From positions 6,293 to 70,292 of the forward strand of contig DATEDC010000099.1 in assembly GCA_035286585.1 (NCBI GenBank): a stretch of 64,000 nt of DNA, given 5' to 3'. Under the pieces are notes generated by a model. That model searched no databases. It worked only from the letters and a program-made list of their open reading frames with translations, and had not been told where the DNA came from. The DNA is from DSOS01 sp035286585. Lineage in GTDB: Bacteria; Chloroflexota; Anaerolineae; Anaerolineales; UBA4823. A program made the translations under genes and the position numbers. Of the stretch, positions 42,691 to 52,085 are shown piece after piece (within the stretch, counting starts at the first letter, position 1; each line of letters starts with the position of its first letter).

Positions 42691-44262
42691 CTATGCTGCA
42701 ATGGCTGATTTTACTGCGGCTGCCAGCGCCCCGCTGGCGATCAGCTCGCGCACGGCTTCGATATAGGGGTACATGACGGCGTCCTGCTCCAGGAAAGGAA
42801 CCCGCTCGCGGATCAGGGCGTAGGCCGGGGCGGTGCCCTGTCCCAGGCGAGCCTGAGCGCCCAGGATCTTGCGCCGGAAGTCGATGCCCTGGGCGGCGGC
42901 GAACAGCTCCAGCGCAAGGATGTGCTCCACGTTCCTGGCAATCCGCCGGGCCTGGCGGGCGGCAATCGCTCCCATGCTGACGTGATCTTCGATGTTCGCC
43001 GAGGAAGGGATGGTATCCGAGCTGGCAGGATGAGCCAGGGATTTGTTCTCCGAGGCCAGTGAAGCGGCGGTGTACTGGGTGAGCATGAAACCGGAGTTCA
43101 AACCGCCCTGCTCGGTCAAAAAAGCGGGTAGGGTTCCCTGGTTGCTGGCTTCGTCGGTCAGGCGGGTCAGGCGCCGCTCGGAGATATTGCCAAGCTCGGT
43201 CAACGCCAGGGAGAGGTAATCCATGGCAATAGCCACCGGCTCGCCGTGAAAATTGCCCCCTGAGAGCACAGTGGGCTCGCCGCTCTCTTCGTCGAAGAAA
43301 ATGAGCGGGTTGTCGGTGGCGGAGTTCAGCTCGATGTTCAATACCCAGCGGGCGTACAGGATCGCATCCCGCACCGCCCCGTGCACTTGGGGGATGCAGC
43401 GCAGCGTGTAAGCATCTTGAACGTTTGCGGCAAACTTGCCGAAGGGGTCATCCGGGCGGACGAACGTGCTCCCGTTGATGAGCTGGCGCAGGAATGCGGC
43501 GCATTCAACCTGCCGTGGGTGCGGACGTACGGCGTGGAGGCGCGCATCGAAGGCGCGCGGCGTGCCATGCAGGGCTTCCAGGCTCAGACAGCCAGCCAGA
43601 TCCGCGGTGCACATCAGGTTTTCGGCTTGCAAGGTGGTCAGCGCGCCGATGGCGGTCATCATGGCTGTCCCGTTGGTGAGCGCCAGGCCTTCTTTGGCGC
43701 CCAGTTTCACCGGAGCCAGCCCGGCTCGTTCCAGCGCTGCCTCGCCGGGAAGCTGTTCTCCCAGGTAGACAGCCTCGCCCAGCCCGATCAACGGCAGGGC
43801 CATGTGCGCCAGTGGGGCGAGATCGCCGCTCGCTCCCAGCGAGCCCTGGCTGGGCACCACCGGATGGACACCGCGATTGAGCATTTCGATCAGCAGGCGC
43901 AAAGTCGCTTCCCGAATGCCCGAGTGGCCCTTGGCGAGGGTGTTAACCCGTACCAGCATCTGGGCGCGGGTGGTGCCCTGGTCCAGCGCTTCGCCGACGC
44001 CCGCGGCGTGGCTCATCAGGATATTGCGCTGCAGTTGGGCGACCTGCTCTGGCGGGATGATGCGATCTTTGAAGGCGCCGAAACCGGTGGTCACGCCGTA
44101 GATGATCTCGCCGCGCTGCATAAACGCCTGCACCGCCCTTTCGGCCCGGCGCACCTTTTCCCAGGCCTCTTCCGGTAACCGCACTTCAACCCCCGGGTTG
44201 TACGCGGCTGCCGCAACCGCCTCCAGGGTCAGCGTCTCGCCATCCAGCCAGATCGTTTCCAT
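42691..44262 (-). CDS. hutH: Histidine ammonia-lyase
   Basis: 523 residues. Deaminates L-histidine to urocanate and ammonia. The MIO cofactor triad is visible in GSLGASGDLAPLAHMA near residue 143, with GVTTGFGAFKD near 58, NGTAMMTAIGAL, and the C-terminal EDHVSMGAIAARQ. Length is as expected. The other hut genes (urocanase, imidazolonepropionase) are not in the window, so it stands alone. A tyrosine or phenylalanine ammonia-lyase of the same family is less likely. Confidence 0.88.
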   Translation of the reverse strand: METIWLDGETLTLEAVAAAAYNPGVEVRLPEEAWEKVRRAERAVQAFMQRGEIIYGVTTGFGAFKDRIIPPEQVAQLQRNILMSHAAGVGEALDQGTTRAQMLVRVNTLAKGHSGIREATLRLLIEMLNRGVHPVVPSQGSLGASGDLAPLAHMALPLIGLGEAVYLGEQLPGEAALERAGLAPVKLGAKEGLALTNGTAMMTAIGALTTLQAENLMCTADLAGCLSLEALHGTPRAFDARLHAVRPHPRQVECAAFLRQLINGSTFVRPDDPFGKFAANVQDAYTLRCIPQVHGAVRDAILYARWVLNIELNSATDNPLIFFDEESGEPTVLSGGNFHGEPVAIAMDYLSLALTELGNISERRLTRLTDEASNQGTLPAFLTEQGGLNSGFMLTQYTAASLASENKSLAHPASSDTIPSSANIEDHVSMGAIAARQARRIARNVEHILALELFAAAQGIDFRRKILGAQARLGQGTAPAYALIRERVPFLEQDAVMYPYIEAVRELIASGALAAAVKSAIAA

Positions 44263-44447
44263 AGCGGGTCAATGCTCCTGATTTGATGCATACGATCAAC
44301 AGTTGTATTATATCCCGCGCAGGGGACCGGGTTCGATGGATTCCACAGCGGGCGCTTGCAGGTGCAGATATGGGAGTGAACCATAGCTGATATCAGGGCG
44401 TATGATCATCAGTCCCACACAAAATTCTCGTCTTTCAGGAGGAAGCC

Positions 44448-44819
44448 ATGTCCATGTTCAAAAATGTAAACGTTGTGTCTTTATATGTAACCGATTGGGA
44501 AGCCGCTAAGAAGTTTTACAGCGAAGTGCTCGAATGGCCCGTCGCTTACGGCGATGACCAGTTCGGCTGGTTCGAATACGGGCGTGAGAACGAGACCCAT
44601 GTGTCGATCAACCGCTGGGATGACCCCGCTACCGTCCCACCCAGGCAAGGCGGAGCCACTATTGTGTTAACGGTGGATGACGCCGATCAGGTGACCGCGG
44701 CGCTGCGGGCCAAGGGCGTCAAGTGCGATGAGGTGGTCAATATCCCGGGTGTGGTCAAGTACGGCACGTTTTACGACCCGGAGGGCAACCGCCTGCAGTT
44801 CGCATCAAACCCCACCTAG
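44448..44819 (+). CDS. VOC-superfamily (glyoxalase/dioxygenase fold) protein
   Basis: 123 residues, one VOC domain with paired beta-alpha-beta modules. LYVTDWEAAKKFYSEVLEWPVAY at the start, TIVLTVDDADQVTAALRAKG and a final YGTFYDPEGNRLQFA are typical, the last holding the expected metal-ligand Glu/Gln region. Strong AGGAGG site. Substrate unknown; could be a glyoxalase-like isomerase or a resistance-type binder. Confidence 0.8.
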   Translation: MSMFKNVNVVSLYVTDWEAAKKFYSEVLEWPVAYGDDQFGWFEYGRENETHVSINRWDDPATVPPRQGGATIVLTVDDADQVTAALRAKGVKCDEVVNIPGVVKYGTFYDPEGNRLQFASNPT

Positions 44820-44842
44820 ACCCTAATTGTTCGAAACCCAGC

Positions 44843-44886
44843 AGACCAGGCAGGTATGTTTTGGCAGTAAAAAATCTGCCTGGTCT
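44843..44886. terminator. Candidate bidirectional terminator
   Basis: 11-bp perfect inverted repeat AGACCAGGCAG / CTGCCTGGTCT with a 22-base loop, lying between the convergent VOC and aminotransferase genes and touching the latter's stop codon. The loop holds an A-run, but no clean T-tract follows. Confidence 0.45.
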
Positions 44887-46190
44887 CACAACGCGGCCAG
44901 GCTGGCGTCTAGAATCATTAATGCCTCATCCACCTGGTCTGCGGTCACGTTCAGCGGCGGGATCAGGCGGATCACCTGACCGTGCAGGCCAGCCATGTAA
45001 GCCAGCAGCCCTCGCTCCAGGGCGTTGTTCAAGACAGTGAACGCCGCTGAGCCATCCGGTGCTTTGTCCGTGCCTGGATGAATGAATTCCATGGCGACCA
45101 TCAACCCCAGCCCACGGACGTCCCCGATCAGCGGGTACTTTTCCCTCAACTTACCAAAGCCTTCCAACAGACGCTTCCCCATCTGGCGGCAGTTTTCCAG
45201 CAGGTTCTCCTCTTTGATCACCTCCAGCACCGCCAGGGCGGCCGCGCAGGCGATGGGGTTGCCGCCATAGGTGGTGCCGTGAGAGCCAGGCAGCCATTGG
45301 CTCATCAATTCTCGGCTGGCGACGGTGGCGCTGAGCGGGAACCCATTAGCGATGCCTTTGGCGATGGCCATGATATCCGGCTGCACACCGAAGACCTGGG
45401 CGGCGAACATCTGGCCCGTGCGACCAAAGCCGGTTTGCACCTCGTCCAGGATCAGCAGGATACCGTGCTCGTCGCAGATGCGCCGCAGGGCGTGCAAAAA
45501 TCCCGCTGGCGGCACAACGTACCCGCCTTCTCCCTGCACGGGCTCGATGAGCATGGCAGCCACCTGTCTGGGAGGGATCAGCCTGTCGAAGAGCCGCTCC
45601 AGCCCGTCCAGGCACCAGGCGACCACGCTTTCATCGTCCTCGCCCCACGGGCAGCGATAAGGGTAGGCGTAGGGCGCGAAGTAAGCGCCCGGGACGAATG
45701 GCTCGTAGTGATCCCGGTATTTAGCTTTTACCGAGGTGACCGAGGCCGCTCCATAGGTTCGACCATGAAATCCGCCTTCAAAGGCGATGATGCCCGGCCT
45801 TCCGGTCACGTAACGCGCCAGCTTGAGAGCCCCCTCCACTGCCTCCGCCCCACTGTTTCCGAAGAAAAACATTTCCATACCAGGTGGCATCACCTGAGGC
45901 AGCGCCTGGCAAAGCTGCAACAGCGGCTCGTGCAGGGTTATCCCTACCGCGCTGTGGGAGAACTTTTCCATCTGCTGGCGAGCGGCGTCCAGCACGCGCG
46001 GATGGCCATGACCCACATTGGTCACGGCGATCCCGGAGGTGAAATCCAGGTAGCGCCTGCCATCGGCTGTATACAGGTAAGCCCCCTCAGCCTTGACCAC
46101 GGGCAGCAAGGGCCAATCCTGGGCGAAGCTCGGCATGAGCAGCTCGCTTGCCCAGGCGGCGGCATGGATAAATCGATCGTTTTGATTCAT
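44886..46190 (-). CDS. Class III aminotransferase (GABA/acetylornithine type)
   Basis: 434 residues, PLP enzyme of fold type I. FTSGIAVTNVGHGHPRV, FFGNSGAEAVEGALKLARY, EGGFHGRTYGA, ILDEVQTGFGRTG and the PLP-binding Lys in MAIAKGIANGFPLSA identify class III. It is closest in look to 4-aminobutyrate aminotransferases. It lies downstream of an amino-acid ABC transporter and a GlcDE-like oxidase on the same strand, which suggests catabolism of an imported omega-amino acid. Confidence 0.85.
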   Translation of the reverse strand: MNQNDRFIHAAAWASELLMPSFAQDWPLLPVVKAEGAYLYTADGRRYLDFTSGIAVTNVGHGHPRVLDAARQQMEKFSHSAVGITLHEPLLQLCQALPQVMPPGMEMFFFGNSGAEAVEGALKLARYVTGRPGIIAFEGGFHGRTYGAASVTSVKAKYRDHYEPFVPGAYFAPYAYPYRCPWGEDDESVVAWCLDGLERLFDRLIPPRQVAAMLIEPVQGEGGYVVPPAGFLHALRRICDEHGILLILDEVQTGFGRTGQMFAAQVFGVQPDIMAIAKGIANGFPLSATVASRELMSQWLPGSHGTTYGGNPIACAAALAVLEVIKEENLLENCRQMGKRLLEGFGKLREKYPLIGDVRGLGLMVAMEFIHPGTDKAPDGSAAFTVLNNALERGLLAYMAGLHGQVIRLIPPLNVTADQVDEALMILDASLAAL

Positions 46191-46220
46191 ATCTGGATGC
46201 TCCCAAAAATTCCCGTGATA

Positions 46221-48836
46221 TCAGCCTCGCGAGCGGTCCAGGAACTCACCTGCATTGAGCACGTTTGCCGGGTCCCAGCGCCTTTTGAGCTGGAGCATCA
46301 AGGCGTGGGCCGAACGTGGCTCGCCCCAGGCCTCGACCTGACCCAGCCAGAGGCGCGGGCCGGCAAACAGGATCGCATGACCGCCGAATTGCTGCCCAGC
46401 CAGGCGCAGCGCCTCCAACCTGGCCCTGACTTCGCCTGCATCTATATTCCCCAACAGGCAGAAAACCTGCCCATTGGCGATGTCCACTGCGTATCTCGTC
46501 CCCAACAGGCCGGGCTGTAAACTGGCGAGAAAACCGGGCAGCTTGCCGGGCGCCAACCCGAGGCGCAGCACGCAGCCAGCCCCGCTGAGGGCCTGTACCC
46601 ACTGGTCGGTGGCAGTGGTCGTCTGGCTCTCCACGACTGATTCTGCCCCAGAGTCGCGCAGGAGGCCTTTGACGATCTGCAACTCCACCCGCAGGTCAGC
46701 CGGCTGCCCTTCAGCGGTGAACACCAGCGCCGGTCGATCCGGCGCGCAGTAACCTTCCAGTTCTGAAACCAGGGTCAGCCCGGCGCAGTTACGGGCGCGG
46801 CGCAGAATCGCCAGCCCCCAGTCGACCGCGGCAGACGCGTCCGGCACACACGCCAGCAGGCTCATCCGGCCGCGCGGCAGTGGCCGCACTTTCAAGGTGA
46901 CCTCAGTGACCAGCCCCAGAGTGCCGAATGCGCCTACAAACAGCTTGCTCAGCGCGTAGCCAGCCACGTCTTTTACCAGGGCTTTGCCAAAGCGCAGGGA
47001 GCGCCCGCCCGGCAGAGCAACCTGGAGCGCCATGAGCAGATCACTGATGCCGCCGTACAACGTTCGCATCGGCGCGTTGGCTCGGGCGGATAGCACGCCC
47101 CCGAGCGTGGCTTCGGGCCAGGGGCTGGCGATAGGTACCCATAGGCCCGCTCGCGCCAGCTCCTCCTGCAGCTCTGCCAGGCGGGTTCCCGCCCCCACGC
47201 GGACGTAAAAATCTTCGCGGGATAACTCTCTGATACCTGCCAGCAGGCGAGTAGAGAGAAGCTTGCCGTCGGAAGTCTCTCCACGCCACTTGGTAGCGCC
47301 CCCGGAGAGGTAAGCTTTCAGCTCTGAACACTGGAGGGTGGCCAATATATCGGCGGCCTCCTCGCCAGTGGCAGGAGTGAGCGCGGCGGGCATGGACTCG
47401 GCTCGGGTATGGGGGAGGGGCGGCGGCTCCGGGCTGCGCTCGGGGAAGATTTTCCCCGGGTTGAGCAAGCCCTGCGGGTCGAAAACGTGCTTGACTTCCA
47501 GCATAGCGGCGATCTCGGCGGGTTGATACATGGCGCTCAGGTATTCGCGCTTTTCGACCCCCACGCCGTGCTCTCCGGCGATGGAGCCGCCCAGGCGGGC
47601 GCATAGCATCAGGATTTCACCGCCCGCCTGGTAAACTCGCTCCAGCTCCCCGGGTCGGGACAGATCGCACAGCAGGTTGGGATGCAGGTTGCCATCTCCG
47701 GCGTGGGCGAGATAGCCGAGGCGAAAGCCGTGCTCCGCGCCGATTCGGTTGATACCCGTGAGCGCCTCTGCCAGGCGCGAGCGCGGCAGGCTGACATCCA
47801 GCACCAACTCGTTTGGAGAAAGGCGCGCCACCGCGGCGGCTGCGCTGCGGCGCCCGCGCCAGAGCAGATCCCGTTCAGCTGGGGTGCCGGCGGTCTTGAT
47901 CTCCAATGGATTGAAAGGGCGCAGGATTTGGGCGATCTCACTTAACTGGTCGTCCAGGCTCTCCATGTAGCCATCCACGTCAAATATGAGCAGCGCCCCG
48001 GCGCCGGGGGCGATATCGGCCTGCAGGAATTCCTCGACGATAGCAATCATGCTGCCGTCCATCATCTCGATCGTCGCGGGGAGCAGCCCGGCGGCGATGA
48101 CGGCCGAAACCGCCTGGCCGGCAACTGCTACCGAATCGAAGCTGGCGGTCAGTGTCTTGACAGCCAGCGGTGGGCTGCGCAGCAGCAGGGTGGCCTGGGT
48201 AATCAGCGCCAGGGTGCCTTCCGAGCCGGTTATCAGAGCGGTGAAGTCATATTCAGGCGGATCCAGGGCGTCGCCGCCAAGCTGCACCCGGCTGCTATCC
48301 GCCAGCACCACTTCTAGCCCGACCACATAGTTGCCCGTCACACCGTACTTCAGACAGTGCGGCCCACCGGCGTTTTCGGCGATATTGCCTCCCAGGGTGC
48401 ACACCGAGTGGCTGGCAGGGTCTGGCGGGTAGGTTAAATCCAGGCTGAGCAGATGTTTTTGCAAATGGGCGTTGATCACACCCGGCTGCACGATCGCCTG
48501 GCGGCTGTCCACATCCACTTCCAGGATATTCTGCATGCGGGTGAAGGCAACGTTTAAGCCGCCTTTCAGCGCCACTGCGCCACCGGTGTAGCCGGTGCCC
48601 GAGCCGCGCCCGGTCAAGGGAACGCCCTGCTCCTGGGCCCACTTCGCCAGGCGCTGCACATCTGCGGCGTTCTCTGGTAGTACGATCCCCACCGGCTGAC
48701 CGTGATCTAGGCCCGCGTCCCAGCGGTAAGCCACCAGCGAGCCCGGGTCGGTGATCACCTGGCCAGTGGAAAACAGAGAAGATAAAGTTCGCTTTTGTTC
48801 TGCGCTCAGCATCGCGGCTGCACTGTCCTGGCTCAA
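46221..48836 (-). CDS. GlcD-GlcE fusion: FAD-linked 2-hydroxyacid oxidase with two FAD domains
   Basis: 871 residues. The first about 470 match the GlcD subunit of glycolate oxidase or D-lactate dehydrogenase: PLTGRGSGTGYTGGAV, GGNIAENAGGPHCLKYG, ITGSEGTLALITQ and AGEHGVGVEKREYL. After about residue 490 a second, shorter FAD_binding_4 unit matches GlcE: GGATKWRG, PEATLGGVLSARANAPMRTLYGG and KDVAGYALSKLFVGAFGTLGL. GlcD and GlcE are normally separate. The iron-sulfur subunit GlcF is not in the window. Its ATG overlaps the permease stop (ATGA), so its translation is coupled to the transporter. Confidence 0.87.
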   Translation of the reverse strand: MSQDSAAAMLSAEQKRTLSSLFSTGQVITDPGSLVAYRWDAGLDHGQPVGIVLPENAADVQRLAKWAQEQGVPLTGRGSGTGYTGGAVALKGGLNVAFTRMQNILEVDVDSRQAIVQPGVINAHLQKHLLSLDLTYPPDPASHSVCTLGGNIAENAGGPHCLKYGVTGNYVVGLEVVLADSSRVQLGGDALDPPEYDFTALITGSEGTLALITQATLLLRSPPLAVKTLTASFDSVAVAGQAVSAVIAAGLLPATIEMMDGSMIAIVEEFLQADIAPGAGALLIFDVDGYMESLDDQLSEIAQILRPFNPLEIKTAGTPAERDLLWRGRRSAAAAVARLSPNELVLDVSLPRSRLAEALTGINRIGAEHGFRLGYLAHAGDGNLHPNLLCDLSRPGELERVYQAGGEILMLCARLGGSIAGEHGVGVEKREYLSAMYQPAEIAAMLEVKHVFDPQGLLNPGKIFPERSPEPPPLPHTRAESMPAALTPATGEEAADILATLQCSELKAYLSGGATKWRGETSDGKLLSTRLLAGIRELSREDFYVRVGAGTRLAELQEELARAGLWVPIASPWPEATLGGVLSARANAPMRTLYGGISDLLMALQVALPGGRSLRFGKALVKDVAGYALSKLFVGAFGTLGLVTEVTLKVRPLPRGRMSLLACVPDASAAVDWGLAILRRARNCAGLTLVSELEGYCAPDRPALVFTAEGQPADLRVELQIVKGLLRDSGAESVVESQTTTATDQWVQALSGAGCVLRLGLAPGKLPGFLASLQPGLLGTRYAVDIANGQVFCLLGNIDAGEVRARLEALRLAGQQFGGHAILFAGPRLWLGQVEAWGEPRSAHALMLQLKRRWDPANVLNAGEFLDRSRG

Positions 48837-49519
48837 TGGCGCTCGATTTCCAATACCAACCCCGGTGTGCGCATCTTGCGCTCGATGGCGCCCAAAATTT
48901 GCGTGGCAACGAACACCAGGAGGATATAAATGAGCGCGACGGTCAGGTATACCTCAATCGGGTTGAAATACCTGCCAGCGAGGATCTTCGCCTGCCCCAT
49001 CAGGTCGGGCACGGCGATCAAGAAAACGACCGCCGTGTATTTGATCATCGAGACAGCCTCATTCGACCAGGCTGGCAACGCCAGGAGCAATGCCTGCGGC
49101 AGGATAATATAGCGGATGGCCTGGAGGCGGCTCATGCCAACCGCCCGGGCAGCTAGCATCTGCCCGCTGCCCACCGCCTGGATGGCGCCGCGAAAGTATT
49201 CAGCCTGGTATGCCCCGCTGTTCAAGCCCAGGGTGATCGAGGCGGCAAACAGGCGTGAGAGGGTCAACCCCAGGTCTGGCAGGCCGTAATAGATCAGGAA
49301 CAACTGCACCAGCAGAGGTGTACCGCGGAACAGCTCGATATAGCCAATGACGAGGCGGCGAGCGTACTTTCCGCCGTAGACACGAACCAGCGCGGCTGGC
49401 AGACCGAACAAGACGCCCAGTCCCAAGGCAATCATGGTGAGCTGGAGGGTGATCCTTGTCCCCTGGATCAGCTCTGGGGTCGTCCTTTGCAAAAAGAGGG
49501 ACAGGCTATCTAACATCAA
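48833..49519 (-). CDS. Amino-acid ABC transporter permease (second)
   Basis: 228 residues, HisMQ-type inner-membrane permease with about five helices. EAA loop near the C-terminus (EYFRGAIQAVGSGQMLAARAVGMSR... ILPQALLLALP). Starts one base after the ATPase stop and overlaps the oxidase start by 4 bases. Forms a heteromer with the permease at 50301. Confidence 0.9.
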   Translation of the reverse strand: MMLDSLSLFLQRTTPELIQGTRITLQLTMIALGLGVLFGLPAALVRVYGGKYARRLVIGYIELFRGTPLLVQLFLIYYGLPDLGLTLSRLFAASITLGLNSGAYQAEYFRGAIQAVGSGQMLAARAVGMSRLQAIRYIILPQALLLALPAWSNEAVSMIKYTAVVFLIAVPDLMGQAKILAGRYFNPIEVYLTVALIYILLVFVATQILGAIERKMRTPGLVLEIERH

Positions 49520-50290
49520 CTAAATCTCGCCTGGGCGGTTCTCGCCGTAGAGCTCGCTGATCTTGCCCAAGAATTCCCGTGTGCGTGGGAATTTCGGGGC
49601 GTAAAACATCTGCCTCGATGGCCCTTCTTCCAGGATGACGCCATTTTCCATGAATACAATGCGGTCCGACACCTCGCGGGCAAAGCCCATCTCGTGGGTG
49701 ACGACCAGCATGGTCATGCCTTCGCGGGCAAGTTTTTGCATCACGCCGAGCACCTCGCCGATCAGCTCGGGGTCGAGAGCGGAGGTCGGCTCATCGAAGA
49801 GCATCACATCCGGGTTCAGCGCCAGGGCGCGGGCAATCGCCACGCGCTGCTTCTGGCCTCCCGAGAGTTGGGCGGGATAGCTGGCAGCTTTATCCGCCAG
49901 ATCCACCCGTTCGAGCTCCCAAAGCCCCTTTTGCCTGGCTTCACGGATATCCATTCTCAGGACTTTGTTCAATCCAATGGTCACATTTTGCAGCGCGGTC
50001 AGATGGTTGAACAGGTTGAAATCCTGAAAAACCATGCCGATGCGCTGGCGGACTTTGTCCTCATCTGTGTACGGAGCCGTGATCTCCTGCTCTTTCAGCC
50101 AGATACGACCCGAATCCGGGCGGGTGAGCAGATTGATGCAGCGCAGCAAAGTGCTCTTGCCCGTCCCGCTCGGCCCGATAATGACGACCACCTCCTGCTC
50201 GCGCACCGTCAAGGAGATGCCTTTGATGATCTCTAACTCCTGATAGGACTTGCGCAAATCTTCAACCCGGATAATCGCCCTGACCATCAT
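49520..50290 (-). CDS. glnQ: Polar amino-acid ABC transporter ATP-binding protein
   Basis: 256 residues. Walker A GPSGTGKSTL, Q-loop VFQDFNLFNHLTALQN, signature LSGGQKQRVAIARAL, Walker B VMLFDEPTSALDPE, H-loop VTHEMGFAREVSD. The closest named group is GlnQ/HisP. The exact amino acid cannot be read from it. Start is one of two adjacent Met codons; located between the two permease genes. Confidence 0.92.
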   Translation of the reverse strand: MMVRAIIRVEDLRKSYQELEIIKGISLTVREQEVVVIIGPSGTGKSTLLRCINLLTRPDSGRIWLKEQEITAPYTDEDKVRQRIGMVFQDFNLFNHLTALQNVTIGLNKVLRMDIREARQKGLWELERVDLADKAASYPAQLSGGQKQRVAIARALALNPDVMLFDEPTSALDPELIGEVLGVMQKLAREGMTMLVVTHEMGFAREVSDRIVFMENGVILEEGPSRQMFYAPKFPRTREFLGKISELYGENRPGEI

Positions 50291-50300
50291 CGTCTACGCC

Positions 50301-50951
50301 TCACATCAGAATGCGGTAGCGGCGCTCAAAAAAATCCAGGCTGCGGTTTGCCAGGAAAGTCAGGGCAAAGTAAATAGCCGCCGCGGCGCCAAAGGCGATA
50401 AACGGCTCGAGCGTTCGGGCGGAGACGTACTGCGCCCGGCGCAGGATTTCTGGCACACCGATGACGAAAACCAGGGAGGAGTCCTTCAAGACAATCGCGG
50501 CTTCGTTCGACCAGGGGGGGATCGCCAGGCGGATCGCCTGCGGCAAGATGATATAGCGGATTGCCTTCAGCCTGCTCATCCCAATCGCCCGAGCAGCCAG
50601 CATTTGACCTGCCGGGATGGACAGGATCGCGCCCCGGAAGACCTCGGATTGGTAAGCGGCACTGGCAAAACCAAGCGCAAGCGCCCCGGAAAGGAATGGC
50701 GAAAGGTCAACGATTTTAGCGATCACGAAGAACAATATGAAGATGAGGACTACCACCGGCACCGCCCGGATGAGGGTGCTGTAAACCGCGGCAAACCTGG
50801 CAACCGGTTTGCTGCCATATACCCGCATCACTGCCAGGAGAGTGCCAAAAAGGAAACCCATGCTCAAGGCGATCAGGGTGACGCCCAGAGTCACCCCGGT
50901 ACCTTGCAGCAGGTAATTAATCAGAAAAATAAGGTCTTTCAGGAATTCCAT
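50301..50951 (-). CDS. Amino-acid ABC transporter permease (first)
   Basis: 216 residues, HisMQ-type permease with EAA loop (EVFRGAILSIPAGQMLAARAIGMSR... ILPQAIRLAIPPW), clearly paralogous to the second permease. About 56 bases after the binding-protein gene and 10 bases before the ATPase gene. Confidence 0.9.
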   Translation of the reverse strand: MEFLKDLIFLINYLLQGTGVTLGVTLIALSMGFLFGTLLAVMRVYGSKPVARFAAVYSTLIRAVPVVVLIFILFFVIAKIVDLSPFLSGALALGFASAAYQSEVFRGAILSIPAGQMLAARAIGMSRLKAIRYIILPQAIRLAIPPWSNEAAIVLKDSSLVFVIGVPEILRRAQYVSARTLEPFIAFGAAAAIYFALTFLANRSLDFFERRYRILM

Positions 50952-51007
50952 GAACGAAAATGCGTCGGAGGCCGGGCAGGGGGGCGCCCGGCCTCAATCC
51001 AATCAGT

Positions 51008-51808
51008 TCATGGGATGCCCCATTTTTCCTGGAGCTGTTGGATGAAACCCTCGTTCTCCAGCTCGTTGATGTATTTATCCAGCTCGGCTTTCAAGGCGGT
51101 CTCGCCTTCCGGCAAAGCGATGGACTGTCCACCGATCACGGTTTCGCTGGTGACTAAGGCGACCTTCAAACCCAGGTCGTCGGCCATTTTTTGGGCCGGG
51201 TCGGCGTTGATGAACAGGATCTCGACCCTGCCTGCGGCAACATCCAGAGCGCCCTGGTCGACCCGCTCGTAGCGGAAAATCTGGTTTTCGGAAGTGCCTT
51301 TGGGCACCAGGTTATCCAGGACCCACTTCTCCTGGATTGTGCCGGTCTGCACGCCAATGGAATGTCCGGCAGCGTCCATTGGGGAATTCAGCGCCAGCGT
51401 CGAATCGCCAGCAACGATAAAAGCGTCCTTCTGGAAGTGGTAGGGGATGGAGAAATCAACTTTCTCTTCGCGCTCAGGCGAAGCCTGCATGGCGGCGATG
51501 ACAACATCTACCTTCTTCTCCTGCACCGCGGCGATCAGGGCGTCGAAGGCCATATCTTTGACTTCGACTTCCACGCCCATGCGTTTGCCGATCTCAGTGA
51601 TCAGGTCGATATCAAATCCGACAAAACTACCTGTTGGGTCGACGGACTCATAGGGCGGATAATCAGCGGATGTCCCGACAACCAGCGTACCTTTTTCTTT
51701 GATGGTGCCCAGGTACCCTTGCTCAGGAGCGGCGGCTTGCTGCTGGCAGCCTGCGATCAGCAGGGTTGCAATGATGAACAGAATCAAGATCGAAGAGCGG
51801 CGTTTCAT
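51008..51808 (-). CDS. Amino-acid ABC transporter substrate-binding lipoprotein
   Basis: 266 residues. Signal peptide with lipobox LLIAGC. SBP_bac_3 fold: GTLVVGTSADYPPYESVDPTGSFVGFDIDLITEIGKRMG is split by the family pattern, and EERVDFS-like EEKVDFSIPYHFQKDAFIV follows. Ligand is a polar amino acid or a similar compound. First gene of the operon, behind a GGAGGAG site, a short upstream ORF and a candidate promoter. Confidence 0.9.
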   Translation of the reverse strand: MKRRSSILILFIIATLLIAGCQQQAAAPEQGYLGTIKEKGTLVVGTSADYPPYESVDPTGSFVGFDIDLITEIGKRMGVEVEVKDMAFDALIAAVQEKKVDVVIAAMQASPEREEKVDFSIPYHFQKDAFIVAGDSTLALNSPMDAAGHSIGVQTGTIQEKWVLDNLVPKGTSENQIFRYERVDQGALDVAAGRVEILFINADPAQKMADDLGLKVALVTSETVIGGQSIALPEGETALKAELDKYINELENEGFIQQLQEKWGIP

Positions 51809-51836
51809 GATTATTCTCCTCCGGGTTACTATAGTC

Positions 51837-51899
51837 TCAGGCGAGTGTGGTAATTTTCATCTTTTTGAATGAGTGTTCCTGATACTGAGAACGCTTCAA
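51837..51899 (-). CDS. Short upstream ORF (20 codons) before the ABC operon
   Basis: TTG start at 51899 with an excellent AGGAGG (51907-51912) 7 bases upstream, ending in TGA at 51837, 29 bases before the binding-protein gene. Product is MKRSQYQEHSFKKMKITTLA. The AGGAGGTGAGC can pair with GCTCATC just upstream (7 bp with one G-T), which would hide the site. It may be a leader peptide or an unused remnant; no codon is enriched enough to suggest attenuation. Confidence 0.35.
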   Translation of the reverse strand: MKRSQYQEHSFKKMKITTLA

Positions 51900-51959
51900 T
51901 AGCTCACCTCCTCTCGTCTGCGTTAGATGAGCGCAGTGTAACCGGCGGCAATTCAAGAA

Positions 51960-51987
51960 ATTATAGTCCTATTTTCCAGGAGCGCAA
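51960..51987 (-). promoter_or_regulatory. Candidate promoter of the amino-acid ABC operon
   Basis: On the minus strand TTGCGC (51987-51982) and a perfect TATAAT (51965-51960) with a 16-base spacer. Transcription would begin near 51953, giving a leader of about 145 bases before the binding-protein gene. Confidence 0.55.
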
Positions 51988-52085
51988 CCGCGAGAGAAGA
52001 GCTGATCGGAACATATCCAACCGGCAGACACCTGTTATAGAAAATGATCCCCTGGTTGGGGATAGGTAAGGATCCCGGCTGAAGT

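Noticed and set aside
43381..44178. 265-codon plus-strand ORF opposite hutH
   Set aside because: Shadow of the histidine ammonia-lyase gene in GC-rich sequence.
45078..46520. 480-codon plus-strand ORF opposite the aminotransferase and oxidase genes
   Set aside because: Antisense shadow of two well-supported minus-strand genes; its product has no family features and no ribosome site.
50250..51272. 340-codon plus-strand ORF opposite the ABC permease and binding protein
   Set aside because: Antisense to three genes with complete family motifs; composition is that of a shadow frame.
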